From positions 1,426,001 through 1,490,000 of the forward strand of contig CAWCAC010000002.1 in the NCBI GenBank assembly GCA_963793415.1: a stretch of DNA of 64,000 bases, in the 5' to 3' direction. Positions within the stretch are counted from its first letter, which is position 1; each line of letters starts with the position of its first letter. This DNA is from CAXMST01 sp963793415 (GTDB lineage: Bacteria > Actinomycetota > Thermoleophilia > Solirubrobacterales > 70-9). Under the pieces are notes generated by a model that was not told the DNA's origin, did not search any database, and saw only the letters and a list, made by a program, of their open reading frames with translations. This document shows, piece by piece, positions 50,517-60,768 of this stretch. Both the position numbers and the translations under genes were made by a program.

Positions 50517-51378
50517 CATTGCTGAGCGCGCCGGCGCGCAACACAACCGCATCTCCTACCGGCAACTCGAGGAGATCGGCCTGACCTGGCCCGCGATCCG
50601 TAACCGCCTCGAAGCGGGTCGGCTGGTCCGCGTTGCCGAGGGCGTCTTCGCGGTGGCACCGGTCCTCGACGATCCCTGGGGGCGCTGGATGGGCGCCGTG
50701 CTGACGGCCCCGTCGACCTACCTCTCGCGGGTCTCCGCCTCGGTCGCGTGGGGCGTCCTCGGCCTCGAGGAGGTCGTGACAGTCGTGCGTCCCGGCTCGG
50801 GCGGCCCGCGTCGCCTCGAGGGGATCATCGTCCACCGGAGCTCGACCCTTGACGGCAACACGACCGAGTTCAACGGCGTGCCGATAACGACGATCGAGCG
50901 GACCCTGCTCGATGTCGCGACCTGCGTGAGCGACAAAGCGCTGCGGCGCGCGGTGCGGGAGTCAGTGCGGCTCGAGCGCACTTCCCTCGTCGCTATCGGC
51001 GATGCGATCGGGCGGTCAGGGCGACCGCGTGGATCACGGCGCCTGGCGCAGGCGCTCGCCTCCTACTCGGGGCTGCCGATCGAGCGAGCACGGAGCGGGG
51101 CCGAGATCCGTGCGATGCAGGTGCTGCGCGAGTCCGGGCGGCCGCTTCCACGCCTCAACTTCAGGGTCGCCGGCTGCGAGGCGGATCTCGTCTGGCCACG
51201 CCACCGTCTGATCATCGAGGTCGACGGCGGGCCGTTCCATATGGACGTCGGCGAGGACGCGCGCAAGCAGGGAATCTGGGAGGGGGCGGGATGGACCGTG
51301 CGCCGCATCCCCTCCGACGACGTCTACGAGCGTCCAATGCGTCTCCTCGCTCTCGCCCCGCACACCGAACGTCCCTGA
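50503..51378 (+). CDS. DUF559/Vsr-like nuclease-fold protein with AbiEi-like N-terminal domain
   Basis: The protein is 291 residues. Residues 1-45 contain a helix-turn-helix like type IV antitoxin AbiEi (NRISYRQLEEIGLTWPAIRNRLEAGRLVRVAEGVFAV). The C-terminus (about 215-275) is a Vsr/DUF559 domain, a PD-(D/E)xK nuclease fold, with ADLVWPRHRLIIEVDGGPFH and KQGIWEGAGWTVRRI. The middle is helical. GTG 50503 lies inside repeat copy C and the TGA at 51376 inside copy D, so the gene is bracketed exactly by two inverted palindromes. Whether it acts on DNA is unproven. Confidence 0.85.
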   Translation: MRDVRIAERAGAQHNRISYRQLEEIGLTWPAIRNRLEAGRLVRVAEGVFAVAPVLDDPWGRWMGAVLTAPSTYLSRVSASVAWGVLGLEEVVTVVRPGSGGPRRLEGIIVHRSSTLDGNTTEFNGVPITTIERTLLDVATCVSDKALRRAVRESVRLERTSLVAIGDAIGRSGRPRGSRRLAQALASYSGLPIERARSGAEIRAMQVLRESGRPLPRLNFRVAGCEADLVWPRHRLIIEVDGGPFHMDVGEDARKQGIWEGAGWTVRRIPSDDVYERPMRLLALAPHTERP

Positions 51379-51411
51379 GACCTACCTATAGGGACAGGTG
51401 AGGGACGTTCG
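51366..51411. repeat. 46-bp palindromic repeat, copy D
   Basis: It has the same orientation as A and B. Changes TCACA to TGAGA in the left arm create the TGA stop of the nuclease-fold gene. With copy C it forms inverted flanks around that gene. Confidence 0.9.
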
Positions 51412-51428
51412 CGGGTTCTGGGTCGGCG

Positions 51429-51908
51429 CTAGGCGCTGAGGTCGGCGAGCGCTTTGAGTACGAGGCCGTCGTGCTTCTTCGGCTGCACCTTGGGGAAGAC
51501 CCGGGCGACCTTGCCCTCCGGGTCGATCAGGTAGGTGGCGCGCTGGACGCCCATGAACTTGTTGCCGTACATGCTCTTCTCGACCCAGGTCCCGTAGGCC
51601 TCGGCGACGGCGTGGTCGGCGTCGGCGAGCAGGGTGAAGCCGAGGCCGTGCTTGGCGTCGAACTTGGCGACCGCGTCGACCTCGTCAGGAGAGACGCCGA
51701 CGACCTTGGCGCCGACCGCCTCGTAGTCGCCTGAGTGGTCGCGAACGGCGCAGGCCTGGGTGGTGCAGCCAGGGGTGTCAGCGCGCGGATAGAAGTAGAG
51801 GACGAGCCAGGAGCCGCGGGCGTCCTTGGGCGAGAACGGCTCTCCGTTCTGATCGGGGAGCGTGAAGTCCGGGGCCTTGGCCCCCTCGGCGAGCATGCCG
51901 TCGGCCAC
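51429..51908 (-). CDS. bcp: Thioredoxin-dependent peroxiredoxin, Bcp/PrxQ type
   Basis: The protein is 159 residues from GTG 51908; ATG 51896 is an alternative. The peroxidatic Cys48 and resolving Cys53 lie in TPGCTTQACAVRD, the five-residue spacing typical of Bcp. The APDFTLPDQNG opening and a late ATYLIDPEGKV strand agree. It removes hydrogen or alkyl peroxides at the expense of thioredoxin. The upstream small acidic gene ends one base before this start, so the two are probably co-transcribed. Confidence 0.93.
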   Translation of the reverse strand: MADGMLAEGAKAPDFTLPDQNGEPFSPKDARGSWLVLYFYPRADTPGCTTQACAVRDHSGDYEAVGAKVVGVSPDEVDAVAKFDAKHGLGFTLLADADHAVAEAYGTWVEKSMYGNKFMGVQRATYLIDPEGKVARVFPKVQPKKHDGLVLKALADLSA

Positions 51909-51909
51909 G

Positions 51910-52254
51910 TCAGTCCTCGCGGCCTGGGTCCTGGCCCTCTTCGCCCTCGTCCTCTTCGCCGTCGTCGAGGTCGAGCGCGGTCTCCGAGAGCGAGCCCGCG
52001 TTGCCCGGGTGGTAGTGGGTCTGGAAGGTCTCCAGCGCCTCGTCGAGGGCGCTCTCGTCGACCGGCACCTCATCGGTGATCCGGACCCAGTCGGAGCCCT
52101 CGTAGGACTCCATGTTGAAGATCTCCTGGTCGATCGAGAACGAGTCGTCGACGATCACGACCACCTCGGTCTGCGGGTTGAAGTACGTGCCCGGCTGGTT
52201 CGCCAGGTCCTCGAGCTCGTACTTGTTGGCCTCGATCTCGCTCGGGTCAGCCAT
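51910..52254 (-). CDS. Small acidic hypothetical protein
   Basis: The protein is 114 residues. Strand-rich middle EVVVIVDDSFSIDQEIFNME and a long acidic tail (DLDDGEEDEGEEGQ) are visible. No cysteine, signal or membrane segment. I do not recognise the family. It is placed directly before the bcp peroxiredoxin on the same strand. Confidence 0.65.
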   Translation of the reverse strand: MADPSEIEANKYELEDLANQPGTYFNPQTEVVVIVDDSFSIDQEIFNMESYEGSDWVRITDEVPVDESALDEALETFQTHYHPGNAGSLSETALDLDDGEEDEGEEGQDPGRED

Positions 52255-52307
52255 CAGGAGCCCCGTTATATCCGATGCCGGAAAGACGGGGCGTCCGAGT
52301 CGGGCGC

Positions 52308-52760
52308 CTATTGGCCGAGGTTCTCGAACTCGCTCAACTGTCTGGCGATCTCCGCCTCGACGTCGAGCGGCTCCTTGCCCTGGCGCAGGCGCCGCTCGTT
52401 GCGCGCGACGACGAGCTGACGGACCTCCTCGACCAGCGCCGGGTCCGCCCCCACGTCGACCTTCGGGACCAGCAGCTTGCGCATCTCCTCCTCGACGTCG
52501 ATGACCGGCTCGCCGCGCTCAGCCTGCCTGAACGCCTTGGCCTCGAGCATCTGCCTGATCTCGGCCTCCTGCTCGGCTGCCGAGGCGCTCTCGCCCGGCC
52601 CGCGGCCCCGCGCCTGTGGCTCGTCGTGGTCCATCGCGAAGGCGCCCTTGCCGATCTCCTTGTAGACGGCGCCCGCTCCCGCGAAGGCGAGCACGGCGAG
52701 CGGCAGCGCGATGAAGGCCACGATCAGGATCACTTCACCGTTGCTGAGAGCGACCGGCAT
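52308..52760 (-). CDS. Hypothetical protein with one N-terminal membrane helix and coiled-coil tail
   Basis: The protein is 150 residues. One hydrophobic helix (VILIVAFIALPLAVLAFAGAG, residues 10-30) is followed by a charged helical tail with repeated short blocks (EIRQMLEAKAFRQAERGEP, EEMRKLLVPK, VEEVRQLVVARNERRLRQGKEP, VEAEIARQL). These resemble SHOCT-like repeats by pattern. The function is unknown. It stands alone on the minus strand between the acidic gene and the oxidoreductase. Confidence 0.68.
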   Translation of the reverse strand: MPVALSNGEVILIVAFIALPLAVLAFAGAGAVYKEIGKGAFAMDHDEPQARGRGPGESASAAEQEAEIRQMLEAKAFRQAERGEPVIDVEEEMRKLLVPKVDVGADPALVEEVRQLVVARNERRLRQGKEPLDVEAEIARQLSEFENLGQ

Positions 52761-52817
52761 GACCGCCCCAGCGTAGCGCCGTCGAGCGCCGTCCCCGCCG
52801 CGGAAGCGGCTCCGGAG

Positions 52818-54557
52818 CTAGCGGCCGGCGCGAGCCCGGAGCCGGCCGCGCAGGCCGGCCGCACGACGCTTGTCGCGGAGGATCCGCTGCGCCGCGTTGT
52901 GCCCACTGGCCGCCATCACGCCACCGCCCGGGTGGGTGCCGGCGCCGCACAGATAGAGCCCTTCGAGCGGAGTCGCGTACTGGGCGAGGCCCGGGGTCGG
53001 GCGCATGAACGCCATCTGCGCGAGGTCCTGTTCGCCCTGGAAGATCGAGCCGTCGACGAGGCCGAAGATGTCCTCGAGGTCGGGCGGCGCCAGCACCTCG
53101 CGCTCCTCGACCGCGCCGGGCAGATTCGGCGCGAACTTGGCCATGTGCGAGATGCAGGTGTCGGCGTATTTCTCGCGGGCGCCGTCCGGCCACCCCTCGT
53201 GATGGGGCGGGCCGAACTGCGTGTACATCGTCGCGATCCAGCGGTCGTCGTCGGTCAGCGACGGGTCGACCGAGCTCGGCACCTCCATCTCCACGTACGG
53301 GTTCTCGGCCGGCATGCCGCGCTGCGCGTCCTGCCAGGCCTGTTCGAGGTACTGCAGCGACGGGCAGTAGTTGATCCCGGCGGTGAGCAGGTGCTTGGCC
53401 TCCTCCTCGCTGACCCCCTCGTAGACCGGCGCCTCGGAGAGGACCATGTTGATCTTCACGGCCGCGCCTCGCGTGCGGTACGCCTCCATGTCCTCACGGA
53501 TCTCGTCCGGGAAGTTCTCGCCGCCGGCGAGCTTCAGGATCGTCGTCTTCGGGTGGGCGCCGGAAGCGACGATCGGCGCCCGCAGGACGGTGCCGTCGGT
53601 TAGCGTCACGCCCGTGATCCGGCCGCCCGACGAGTCGATGCTCGCGACCTCGGCCTCGGTCCTGATCTCGGCGCCGTGTGAGCGTGCGGAGGCGGCGATC
53701 GCCTCGCTGATCGCGCCCATGCCGCCGACGACCTGACCCCAGGAACCGACGTTGCCGTCGAGCTCGCCGAGCGCGTGGTGCAGGAGGTTGTAGGCGGTCC
53801 CGGGCGTGTACGGACCGGCCCAGACGCCGACGACGCCGGAGGAGGCGATCGAGCCCTTCAGGTAGTCGTTCTCGAAGAGGCTGTCGAGCCAGTCGCCGAC
53901 CGACATCGTGAAGATCCGGACCAGGTTCTGGACGTCGCGCTGCGACATGCCCGCGATGCGGCCAGCCTCCTTGAGGATGCCGGCGATGTCCGTCGGCGCC
54001 TTCGATCCGAGTGCCGGCGGCTGGCGGATCATCATCGGCCGCACGAAGTCAGCGGCCATGTAGATCAGGTCCTCCATCTTCACGAAGTTCTCGGCGTCCT
54101 TGGTCGAGAACTTCGCGATCGACGCAGCCGTCTTGACGGGATCGTCGTGGAAGATGATCGGGCCGTCCGGGGTGATAGCCGCGTAGGCCGGATCGAGCGG
54201 ATAGGCCTTGAAGCCGTGGCGCTTGAGCTCGAGGTCGGCGATCACCTTCGGCTGCAGCATCGAGACCACGTAGGAGGCGCGCGAGACCCGGGCGCCGGGC
54301 CAGACCTCCTCGGTCACACAGGCACCGCCGAGGATGTGGCGGCGCTCGAGGATGATCGTGCGTAGTCCGGCCTTGGCGAGGTAGGCGCCGGTCGTGAGCC
54401 CGTTGTGGCCGCCGCCGACGACGATCGCGTCGTAGCCACCGGCGCCACCGCTGCCGGGGGCGCGGCCGGTGCCCGACCCATTCCCGTTGGCCGAGGTCGA
54501 GGCGGGCGGGGACTGGGATGCCCGATCGGAAGCGCCGGGCGTGGCGGATGGCTCCAT
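52818..54557 (-). CDS. PYROXD2/phytoene-desaturase-like FAD oxidoreductase
   Basis: The protein is 579 residues. After a 40-residue Gly/Ser-rich N-terminal tail, the FAD motif AIVVGGGHNGLTTGAYLAKAG and RRHILGGACVTEEVWPG are typical, as is the C-terminal GLYLCGAGTHPGGGVMAASGHNAA. Members oxidise C-C or C-N bonds; the exact substrate is unknown. It diverges from a class III aminotransferase, sharing the promoter with an operator also found at 59482. A second homologue is at 60765. Confidence 0.88.
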   Translation of the reverse strand: MEPSATPGASDRASQSPPASTSANGNGSGTGRAPGSGGAGGYDAIVVGGGHNGLTTGAYLAKAGLRTIILERRHILGGACVTEEVWPGARVSRASYVVSMLQPKVIADLELKRHGFKAYPLDPAYAAITPDGPIIFHDDPVKTAASIAKFSTKDAENFVKMEDLIYMAADFVRPMMIRQPPALGSKAPTDIAGILKEAGRIAGMSQRDVQNLVRIFTMSVGDWLDSLFENDYLKGSIASSGVVGVWAGPYTPGTAYNLLHHALGELDGNVGSWGQVVGGMGAISEAIAASARSHGAEIRTEAEVASIDSSGGRITGVTLTDGTVLRAPIVASGAHPKTTILKLAGGENFPDEIREDMEAYRTRGAAVKINMVLSEAPVYEGVSEEEAKHLLTAGINYCPSLQYLEQAWQDAQRGMPAENPYVEMEVPSSVDPSLTDDDRWIATMYTQFGPPHHEGWPDGAREKYADTCISHMAKFAPNLPGAVEEREVLAPPDLEDIFGLVDGSIFQGEQDLAQMAFMRPTPGLAQYATPLEGLYLCGAGTHPGGGVMAASGHNAAQRILRDKRRAAGLRGRLRARAGR

Positions 54558-54583
54558 GCGCGGGAAACTACCAGATAGTTCAA

Positions 54584-54599
54584 TTGACTACAAGATCAA
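54584..54599. promoter_or_regulatory. Shared operator, site 1
   Basis: TTGACTACAAGATCAA lies in the divergent region between the FAD oxidoreductase (52818-54557) and the aminotransferase. Fifteen of 16 bases match site 2 at 59482. The TTGA / TCAA ends form a dyad, typical of a TetR-type dimer site. Confidence 0.65.
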
Positions 54600-54631
54600 C
54601 AGGCCCGGCCGAGCCCATAGACTTGGGGCAT

Positions 54632-56008
54632 ATGACAGACCTCCAGAATCGCGCCAAGCAGCACCTGATGCTGCATTTCTCAGACATGACCCTCGAGCCG
54701 GAGGAGATCCCGATCCTCGTCCGCGGCGAGGGCTCCCACATCTTCGACGAGGCCGGCAACCGCTACATCGACGGGCTCAGCGGCCTCTACTGCCTCAACC
54801 TCGGCCACTCGCACGGGGAGGAGATCGGCGCCGCCGCGGCGGCGCAGATGGCAAGCCTCCCGTTCACGACGAACTGGACCACGGCCCACCCGCCGTCTAT
54901 CGATCTGGCGACGAAGCTGGCCGAGCTCGGGCCCGACGGATTCGAGCGCGTCTTCTTCACCTCGGGCGGCTCGGAGTCGGTCGAGTCCGCGTACAAGCTC
55001 GCGGTCCAGTGGCATCAGGCCAACGGCGAGCCCCAGCGCCGAAAGGTGATCGCCCGCCGCGATTCCTACCACGGCACCTCGCTCGGAGCGCTCTCGTTCA
55101 CCGGCATCCCCGTCTGCCGGACCCCGTTCGAGCCGCTGCCGATTCCGACCAGCCACGTCTCCAACACGAACGCCTACCGCCATCCCGCCGGCGGGCTCGG
55201 CGACGCTGCTTTCACCGAGGCTCTGCTGGACGAGATCCGCAGCGTGATCGAGTTCGAGCGCCCGGAGACGATCGCGATGATGATCATGGAGCCGGTCCAG
55301 AACGCGGGTGGCTCGATCGTGCCGCCGGCGGGTTACTGGGACGGGCTGCGCGAGATCTGCGACGAGCACGGGATCCTGCTCGTCTCCGATGAGGTGATCT
55401 GCGCCTTCGGCCGGATCGGGAACTGGTTCGGCGCCCAGCGCCTCGGCTCGAGGCCGGACATGATCACCTTCGCCAAGGGCCTGACCGGCTCGCACTTCGC
55501 GATGGGCGGCCTGTTCCTCTCCGACCGCGTCGCCGAGCCCTTCCTGACCGGCAAGAACGACTACCTGCACGGGATCACGTTCGGCGGTCACCCGGTCGGC
55601 TCGGCGGTGGCGCTGAAGGCGATCGAGATCATGGAGCGCGACGACATACTCGGCAACGTGAACGCGAACGAGGGCCCGGCCCGCGAGATGCTCGAGGGCC
55701 TCTCCGACATCCCGATCGTCGGCGACGTCCGCGGCATGGGGCACTTCTTCGCGATCGAGGTCGTCAAGGACCAGGCGACCCGCGAGGCGCTGCCGGAGGA
55801 GGATGCGGGCTGGCTGCTCAAGGACGTGCTCTCGGACAAGCTCTGGGAGAGCGGGATGATCTGCCGCCTCGACGACCGGGCCGAGCCGATCGTCCAGATC
55901 GCGCCGCCGCTGGTCGCCGATCTGGCCCTGTTCGAGGAGATCACCGAGATCCTCCGCACCGGCCTGACCCACGCTGCCGAGCGGCTCGAGGCCGGTCGCC
56001 CGCACTGA
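54632..56008 (+). CDS. Class III PLP-dependent aminotransferase (omega-amino acid / polyamine type)
   Basis: The protein is 458 residues from ATG 54632. Landmarks of class III enzymes: GNRYIDGLSGLYCLNLGHSH, FTSGGSESVESAYKLAVQWH, the Asp of LLVSDEVICAFGR, and the PLP lysine in TFAKGLTGSH. Relatives transfer the amino group of putrescine or beta-alanine-like amines to pyruvate. The position next to a PYROXD2-like oxidase and the shared operator link it to the catabolic regulon; an amine substrate is inferred. Confidence 0.9.
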   Translation: MTDLQNRAKQHLMLHFSDMTLEPEEIPILVRGEGSHIFDEAGNRYIDGLSGLYCLNLGHSHGEEIGAAAAAQMASLPFTTNWTTAHPPSIDLATKLAELGPDGFERVFFTSGGSESVESAYKLAVQWHQANGEPQRRKVIARRDSYHGTSLGALSFTGIPVCRTPFEPLPIPTSHVSNTNAYRHPAGGLGDAAFTEALLDEIRSVIEFERPETIAMMIMEPVQNAGGSIVPPAGYWDGLREICDEHGILLVSDEVICAFGRIGNWFGAQRLGSRPDMITFAKGLTGSHFAMGGLFLSDRVAEPFLTGKNDYLHGITFGGHPVGSAVALKAIEIMERDDILGNVNANEGPAREMLEGLSDIPIVGDVRGMGHFFAIEVVKDQATREALPEEDAGWLLKDVLSDKLWESGMICRLDDRAEPIVQIAPPLVADLALFEEITEILRTGLTHAAERLEAGRPH

Positions 56009-56050
56009 GTATCGGACCGGGGACCGCAGGCTCCCCCGGCTTCGGGCGGC

Positions 56051-58189
56051 CTAGGCGTCTGCGCCGGTCGCGGCGCGGCGCCGGGCGAGCGCGTCGACCG
56101 CAACGCAGCCGGCCGGTCCCGCGATCAGCGGGTTGACCTCGAGCAGGACCAGGTCCTCGGCGAGCGCTGCCGCTCCGATCGCCGCCGCGGCGGCGGCAAC
56201 GGCGGCGAGGTCGACGGGCTCGGAGCCGCGGGCGCCCGTCAGCAGGCCGGCGCCGCGGAGCCCGAGCAGTGCCGCCTCGATGCGCTGGCGCGGGGCGGGC
56301 AGGGGGATCACGGCGACGTCGTCGAGCAACTCGGTCCAGATGCCACCGAGTCCGATCACGAGCGCCGGCACCACGGCATCGCCGCGCACCGCGACCACGA
56401 GCTCCGGCCCGGGATCCGCCATCCGCTCGACGATCAGCTCGGCGCCTTCGGCCTCGGCCAGCGCGAGAATCCGTGCCGCCGCCTCGCGGACGTCAGCCGG
56501 GTCGGCGAGACCGAGCTCGATCGCGCCGAGATCCGATTTGTGCTGGAACGCTGCCGAGGAGAGCTTGAGCGCGACCGGGAAGCCGAGCCGCTGCGCGGCC
56601 GCCGCGGCTGCGGCCGGATCGCCGGCGAGCTCGAGCTCGGGGACCGGGACCCCGTAGGCGGCGAGGATCCGCTTCGTCTCCGCCTCCCCGCGCCAGGGGC
56701 CGGCGCCGCCCGGGCCGCGGGCGCCGGCCGCGGCCGAGATCTCGCGTAGCCGCGACGGGTTGCCGTCCCCGTCGCGGAGCGCGGCGACGCAGCGGACCGC
56801 CGTCGTCAGGCCCTGGACGGCGGCGATCCCGCGCGCGGAGAGCTCGGCGATCTCGTCCTCGCCGATCAGGTCTGGCAAGGTCGAGGCGAACAGGGGCGCC
56901 GCCGCCGCCCGTTCGGCGCCGTCGGCGAGCCCGCCGCGGGTCTCGCGCCAGCCGGGCTCGACCTCCGGCGAGAGCTCCTCCGGGGTGTCGTGGTAGATCA
57001 GGAGCTGATCGATCGCGGGATCGGCGCCGACCGTCTCGACGATCGATGCGAGCCGCTCGCGCTGGGCCCAGATCATCGAGGTGTAGTCGAGCGGGTTGGC
57101 GATCGTCGCCGCCTCCGGCAGCAGCTCGCGGAGGCGCTCCGCGGTCGGCTCCGCGAGCGCCGGCAGCTCGATCCCGAGCTCTTCGGCGCGGTCGGCGGCA
57201 GTGCCGGAGTCGCCACCCGAGCAGGTCAGGATCGCGAGTCCGCTCGCTCCCGCGCTGCCCGTGGCGCCGCCGTCGGCGGCAGCCGCAGACCGGGGCCGCG
57301 CCCGCGGTTCGGCGAGCACCCGAGCGAGCTCGAGCAGCTCGTGCGGGTCGGAGGCCCAGCGGCCGCCGGCCTCCTCGATCAGCGACCGGAAGACCCGCTG
57401 GTCTCCGGCGAGCGAGCCGGTGTGCGCCGCCGCCGCGCCGGCGCCCGCTTCGGAGGAGCCGACCTTGAGCACGGCGACACCGATGCGGCGCTCGGCGCAG
57501 TCGGCGAGCGCCGCGGCGAGCCGCTCGCCGTCGCCGTCGGACTCGAGGAACAGGGCGACCGAGCCGACGCCGTCGGAGCGGCTCAGAGCGCCGAGCCAGT
57601 CGCTCGCGTCGCAGACCGCCTGGTTGCCGGTCGAGACGACGGTGTGGAAGCGGATCCCGCGCCGCGAGCCGAGTGCGTTGACGGCGACGTTGCCGCTCTG
57701 GGAGACCATCGCGACGCGCCCGGGCCGCAGCGCCTGGACCGAGTCGCCCCACAGGGCGGCGCGGGCGTGGAAGCTGACGACGCCGTTGCCGTTCGGCCCG
57801 CAGACGGGGAGAGCGCCGGCCAGCGCCGCCTCACGCAGCTCGCGCTCGAGCCCGCGGCCGGACTCGACCTCGCCGAAGCCGGCGGAGACGACGACGGCGC
57901 CACCGCAGCCGAGCGTCGCCGCCTCGGCGATCACCGCCGGAACTCCAGCGGCCGGGATCGCGACCGCGACCGCGTCGACGGGGCCCGGCAGGTCGGCGAG
58001 CGCCGGCACGCAGGGGACCTCGCGGATCCGCTCGCGGCTCGGGTTGACTCCCCAGACTTCGCCCTCGAACCCGAGCCGCTCGAGGTTGCGCAGCAGGGTG
58101 TCCCCGTAGGAGTCGGCGCGGTCGGTGGCGCCGACTACGGCGATCGAGGAGGGTTGGAGCAGACGCTCGAGGCCGTCGGCGATCGCCAC
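56051..58189 (-). CDS. ADP-forming acyl-CoA synthetase (acetate-CoA ligase family), fused alpha-beta form
   Basis: The protein is 712 residues. The N-terminal CoA-binding domain begins SSIAVVGATDRADSYGDTLLRNL. The phospho-His is in AAHTGSLAGD. The C-terminal half (PYGVPVPELELAGD area, then FPVALKLSSAAFQHKSDLGAIEL) is the ATP-grasp domain. The enzyme interconverts acyl-CoA + ADP + Pi with acid + ATP + CoA, either for energy gain or activation. It is 13 bases downstream of an acyl-CoA dehydrogenase on the same strand. Confidence 0.9.
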   Translation of the reverse strand: MAIADGLERLLQPSSIAVVGATDRADSYGDTLLRNLERLGFEGEVWGVNPSRERIREVPCVPALADLPGPVDAVAVAIPAAGVPAVIAEAATLGCGGAVVVSAGFGEVESGRGLERELREAALAGALPVCGPNGNGVVSFHARAALWGDSVQALRPGRVAMVSQSGNVAVNALGSRRGIRFHTVVSTGNQAVCDASDWLGALSRSDGVGSVALFLESDGDGERLAAALADCAERRIGVAVLKVGSSEAGAGAAAAHTGSLAGDQRVFRSLIEEAGGRWASDPHELLELARVLAEPRARPRSAAAADGGATGSAGASGLAILTCSGGDSGTAADRAEELGIELPALAEPTAERLRELLPEAATIANPLDYTSMIWAQRERLASIVETVGADPAIDQLLIYHDTPEELSPEVEPGWRETRGGLADGAERAAAAPLFASTLPDLIGEDEIAELSARGIAAVQGLTTAVRCVAALRDGDGNPSRLREISAAAGARGPGGAGPWRGEAETKRILAAYGVPVPELELAGDPAAAAAAAQRLGFPVALKLSSAAFQHKSDLGAIELGLADPADVREAAARILALAEAEGAELIVERMADPGPELVVAVRGDAVVPALVIGLGGIWTELLDDVAVIPLPAPRQRIEAALLGLRGAGLLTGARGSEPVDLAAVAAAAAAIGAAALAEDLVLLEVNPLIAGPAGCVAVDALARRRAATGADA

Positions 58190-58202
58190 GTGCCCGCCGG
58201 CC

Positions 58203-59450
<1,248 letters not shown>

Positions 59451-59481
59451 TTGACCGCCACTCTAACATGAGATTGAGCAT

Positions 59482-59497
59482 TTGACTACAAGGTCAA
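59482..59497. promoter_or_regulatory. Shared operator, site 2
   Basis: TTGACTACAAGGTCAA lies between the acyl-CoA dehydrogenase and Rieske genes. TTGAC and GTCAA form a perfect dyad; GAGCA (59476) and TGCTC (59501) extend it outward off-centre by one base. On the plus strand it falls between possible TTGAGC and TATGCT promoter elements. Confidence 0.7.
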
Positions 59498-59577
59498 CTA
59501 TGCTCCCGAAACCGCGCTTCCGGCCTCACGGAGGACACGGCAACGGCACGTCAGCAGCAGCGAACGAGGAGCGCCAG

Positions 59578-60768
59578 ATGAGTGGTTCGGCCAGCGGCAA
59601 CGTGGAGATCCCCCTGCCGCTCGATCCGCGCGAGGTAGCGGCGACCCTGGTTCCGGTCGAGCGCGCGACGATGCTGCCGCCGGCGGCGTTCACCGACCCG
59701 GGGGTACTCGCCTGGGAGACCGAGAACGTGTTCGGGGGCTGGGTCTGTATGGGCCACGTCTCCGCCGTCACCGAGCAGGGCAGCTATTTGATGCGCGAGA
59801 TCGGGCCGACCAGCGTCTTCGCAACCCGCGGCGAGGACGGCGAGGTCCGCGCCTTCCTCAACACCTGCCGTCACCGCGGCTCGCGGATCATGACCGAGAC
59901 CGAGGGTCAGGTCCGCAAGCGGATCCAGTGCCCGTACCACGCCTGGTCGTACGACCTGCAGGGCAACCTCGTGGCGGCGCCGCACATGGACACGGTCGAG
60001 GACTTCGACCGCTCCTGCTGGGGGTTGCTCGAGGTGCGCTCGGCGATCGCCTGGGGCCTGCTGCTGATCGACCTCAGCGGTGTCGCCCCGGACCCGGCCG
60101 AGCACGTTGGCGCGATCGGGGAGTTCCTCGAGCGCTACCGGGTCCCGGAGCTGCAGCGAGCCGACGAGACCATCTACGACGTCAAGGCGAACTGGAAGGG
60201 AATCGCCGAGAACTACAACGAGTGCCTGCACTGCCCAGGGGTCCATCCCGAGCTGAACGCGCTCAGCGACTATCGCTCCGGCGAGGAGGTCTACGGCGAG
60301 GGCAACTGGTGTGGCGGCTCGATGACGCTGAACGAGAACGCCGAGACGATGGCGCTGGAGAGCGGCCACGCGAGCGCGCGGCCGCCGATTCGGGGCCTGA
60401 CCCCGAAGGACATCGGCTCGGTCTACTACTTCGCCCTGTTCCCGAACGCGCTTATCTCGCTGCACCCGGACTACGTCATGCTGCACACGCTGTGGCCGGT
60501 CTCGCCGGGCGAGACAGTGGTCACCTGCGAGTGGTTCTTCGAGCCGGAGACGATCGCGAAGCCGGGCTTCGATCCCAGCGACGCGGTCGAGTTCTGGGAC
60601 ATGGTCAACAAACAGGACTGGCACGTCTGCGAGCTGACCCAGCTCGGAGTCGGGGCCCGCGGCTACACCGCGGGTCGCTACGCCGGCGACGAGGCCGACA
60701 CGCACGCCTTCGACCTGATGGTCGCCGGCAGGTACATGGAAGCACTACAGGTGAGGAGCGAGGCATGA
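59578..60768 (+). CDS. Rieske-type aromatic-ring-hydroxylating/monooxygenase alpha subunit
   Basis: The protein is 396 residues from ATG 59578 with GAGGAG upstream. The Rieske centre uses C97-R-H99 and C118-x2-H121. The mononuclear iron site is in NYNECLHCPGVHPEL (His, His) with a later Asp in the WDMVNKQDW helix. Such enzymes use reduced ferredoxin and O2 to hydroxylate or demethylate aromatic, alicyclic or quaternary amine substrates; no reductase gene is close. The FAD oxidoreductase gene begins within its stop codon. Confidence 0.92.
   Translation: MSGSASGNVEIPLPLDPREVAATLVPVERATMLPPAAFTDPGVLAWETENVFGGWVCMGHVSAVTEQGSYLMREIGPTSVFATRGEDGEVRAFLNTCRHRGSRIMTETEGQVRKRIQCPYHAWSYDLQGNLVAAPHMDTVEDFDRSCWGLLEVRSAIAWGLLLIDLSGVAPDPAEHVGAIGEFLERYRVPELQRADETIYDVKANWKGIAENYNECLHCPGVHPELNALSDYRSGEEVYGEGNWCGGSMTLNENAETMALESGHASARPPIRGLTPKDIGSVYYFALFPNALISLHPDYVMLHTLWPVSPGETVVTCEWFFEPETIAKPGFDPSDAVEFWDMVNKQDWHVCELTQLGVGARGYTAGRYAGDEADTHAFDLMVAGRYMEALQVRSEA

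Noticed and set aside
50471..51411. Reading the repeat C / gene / repeat D unit as an ordinary insertion sequence
   Set aside because: No transposase motif and no obvious target-site duplication next to the outer ends; the palindromes are internally symmetric, unlike typical IS ends.
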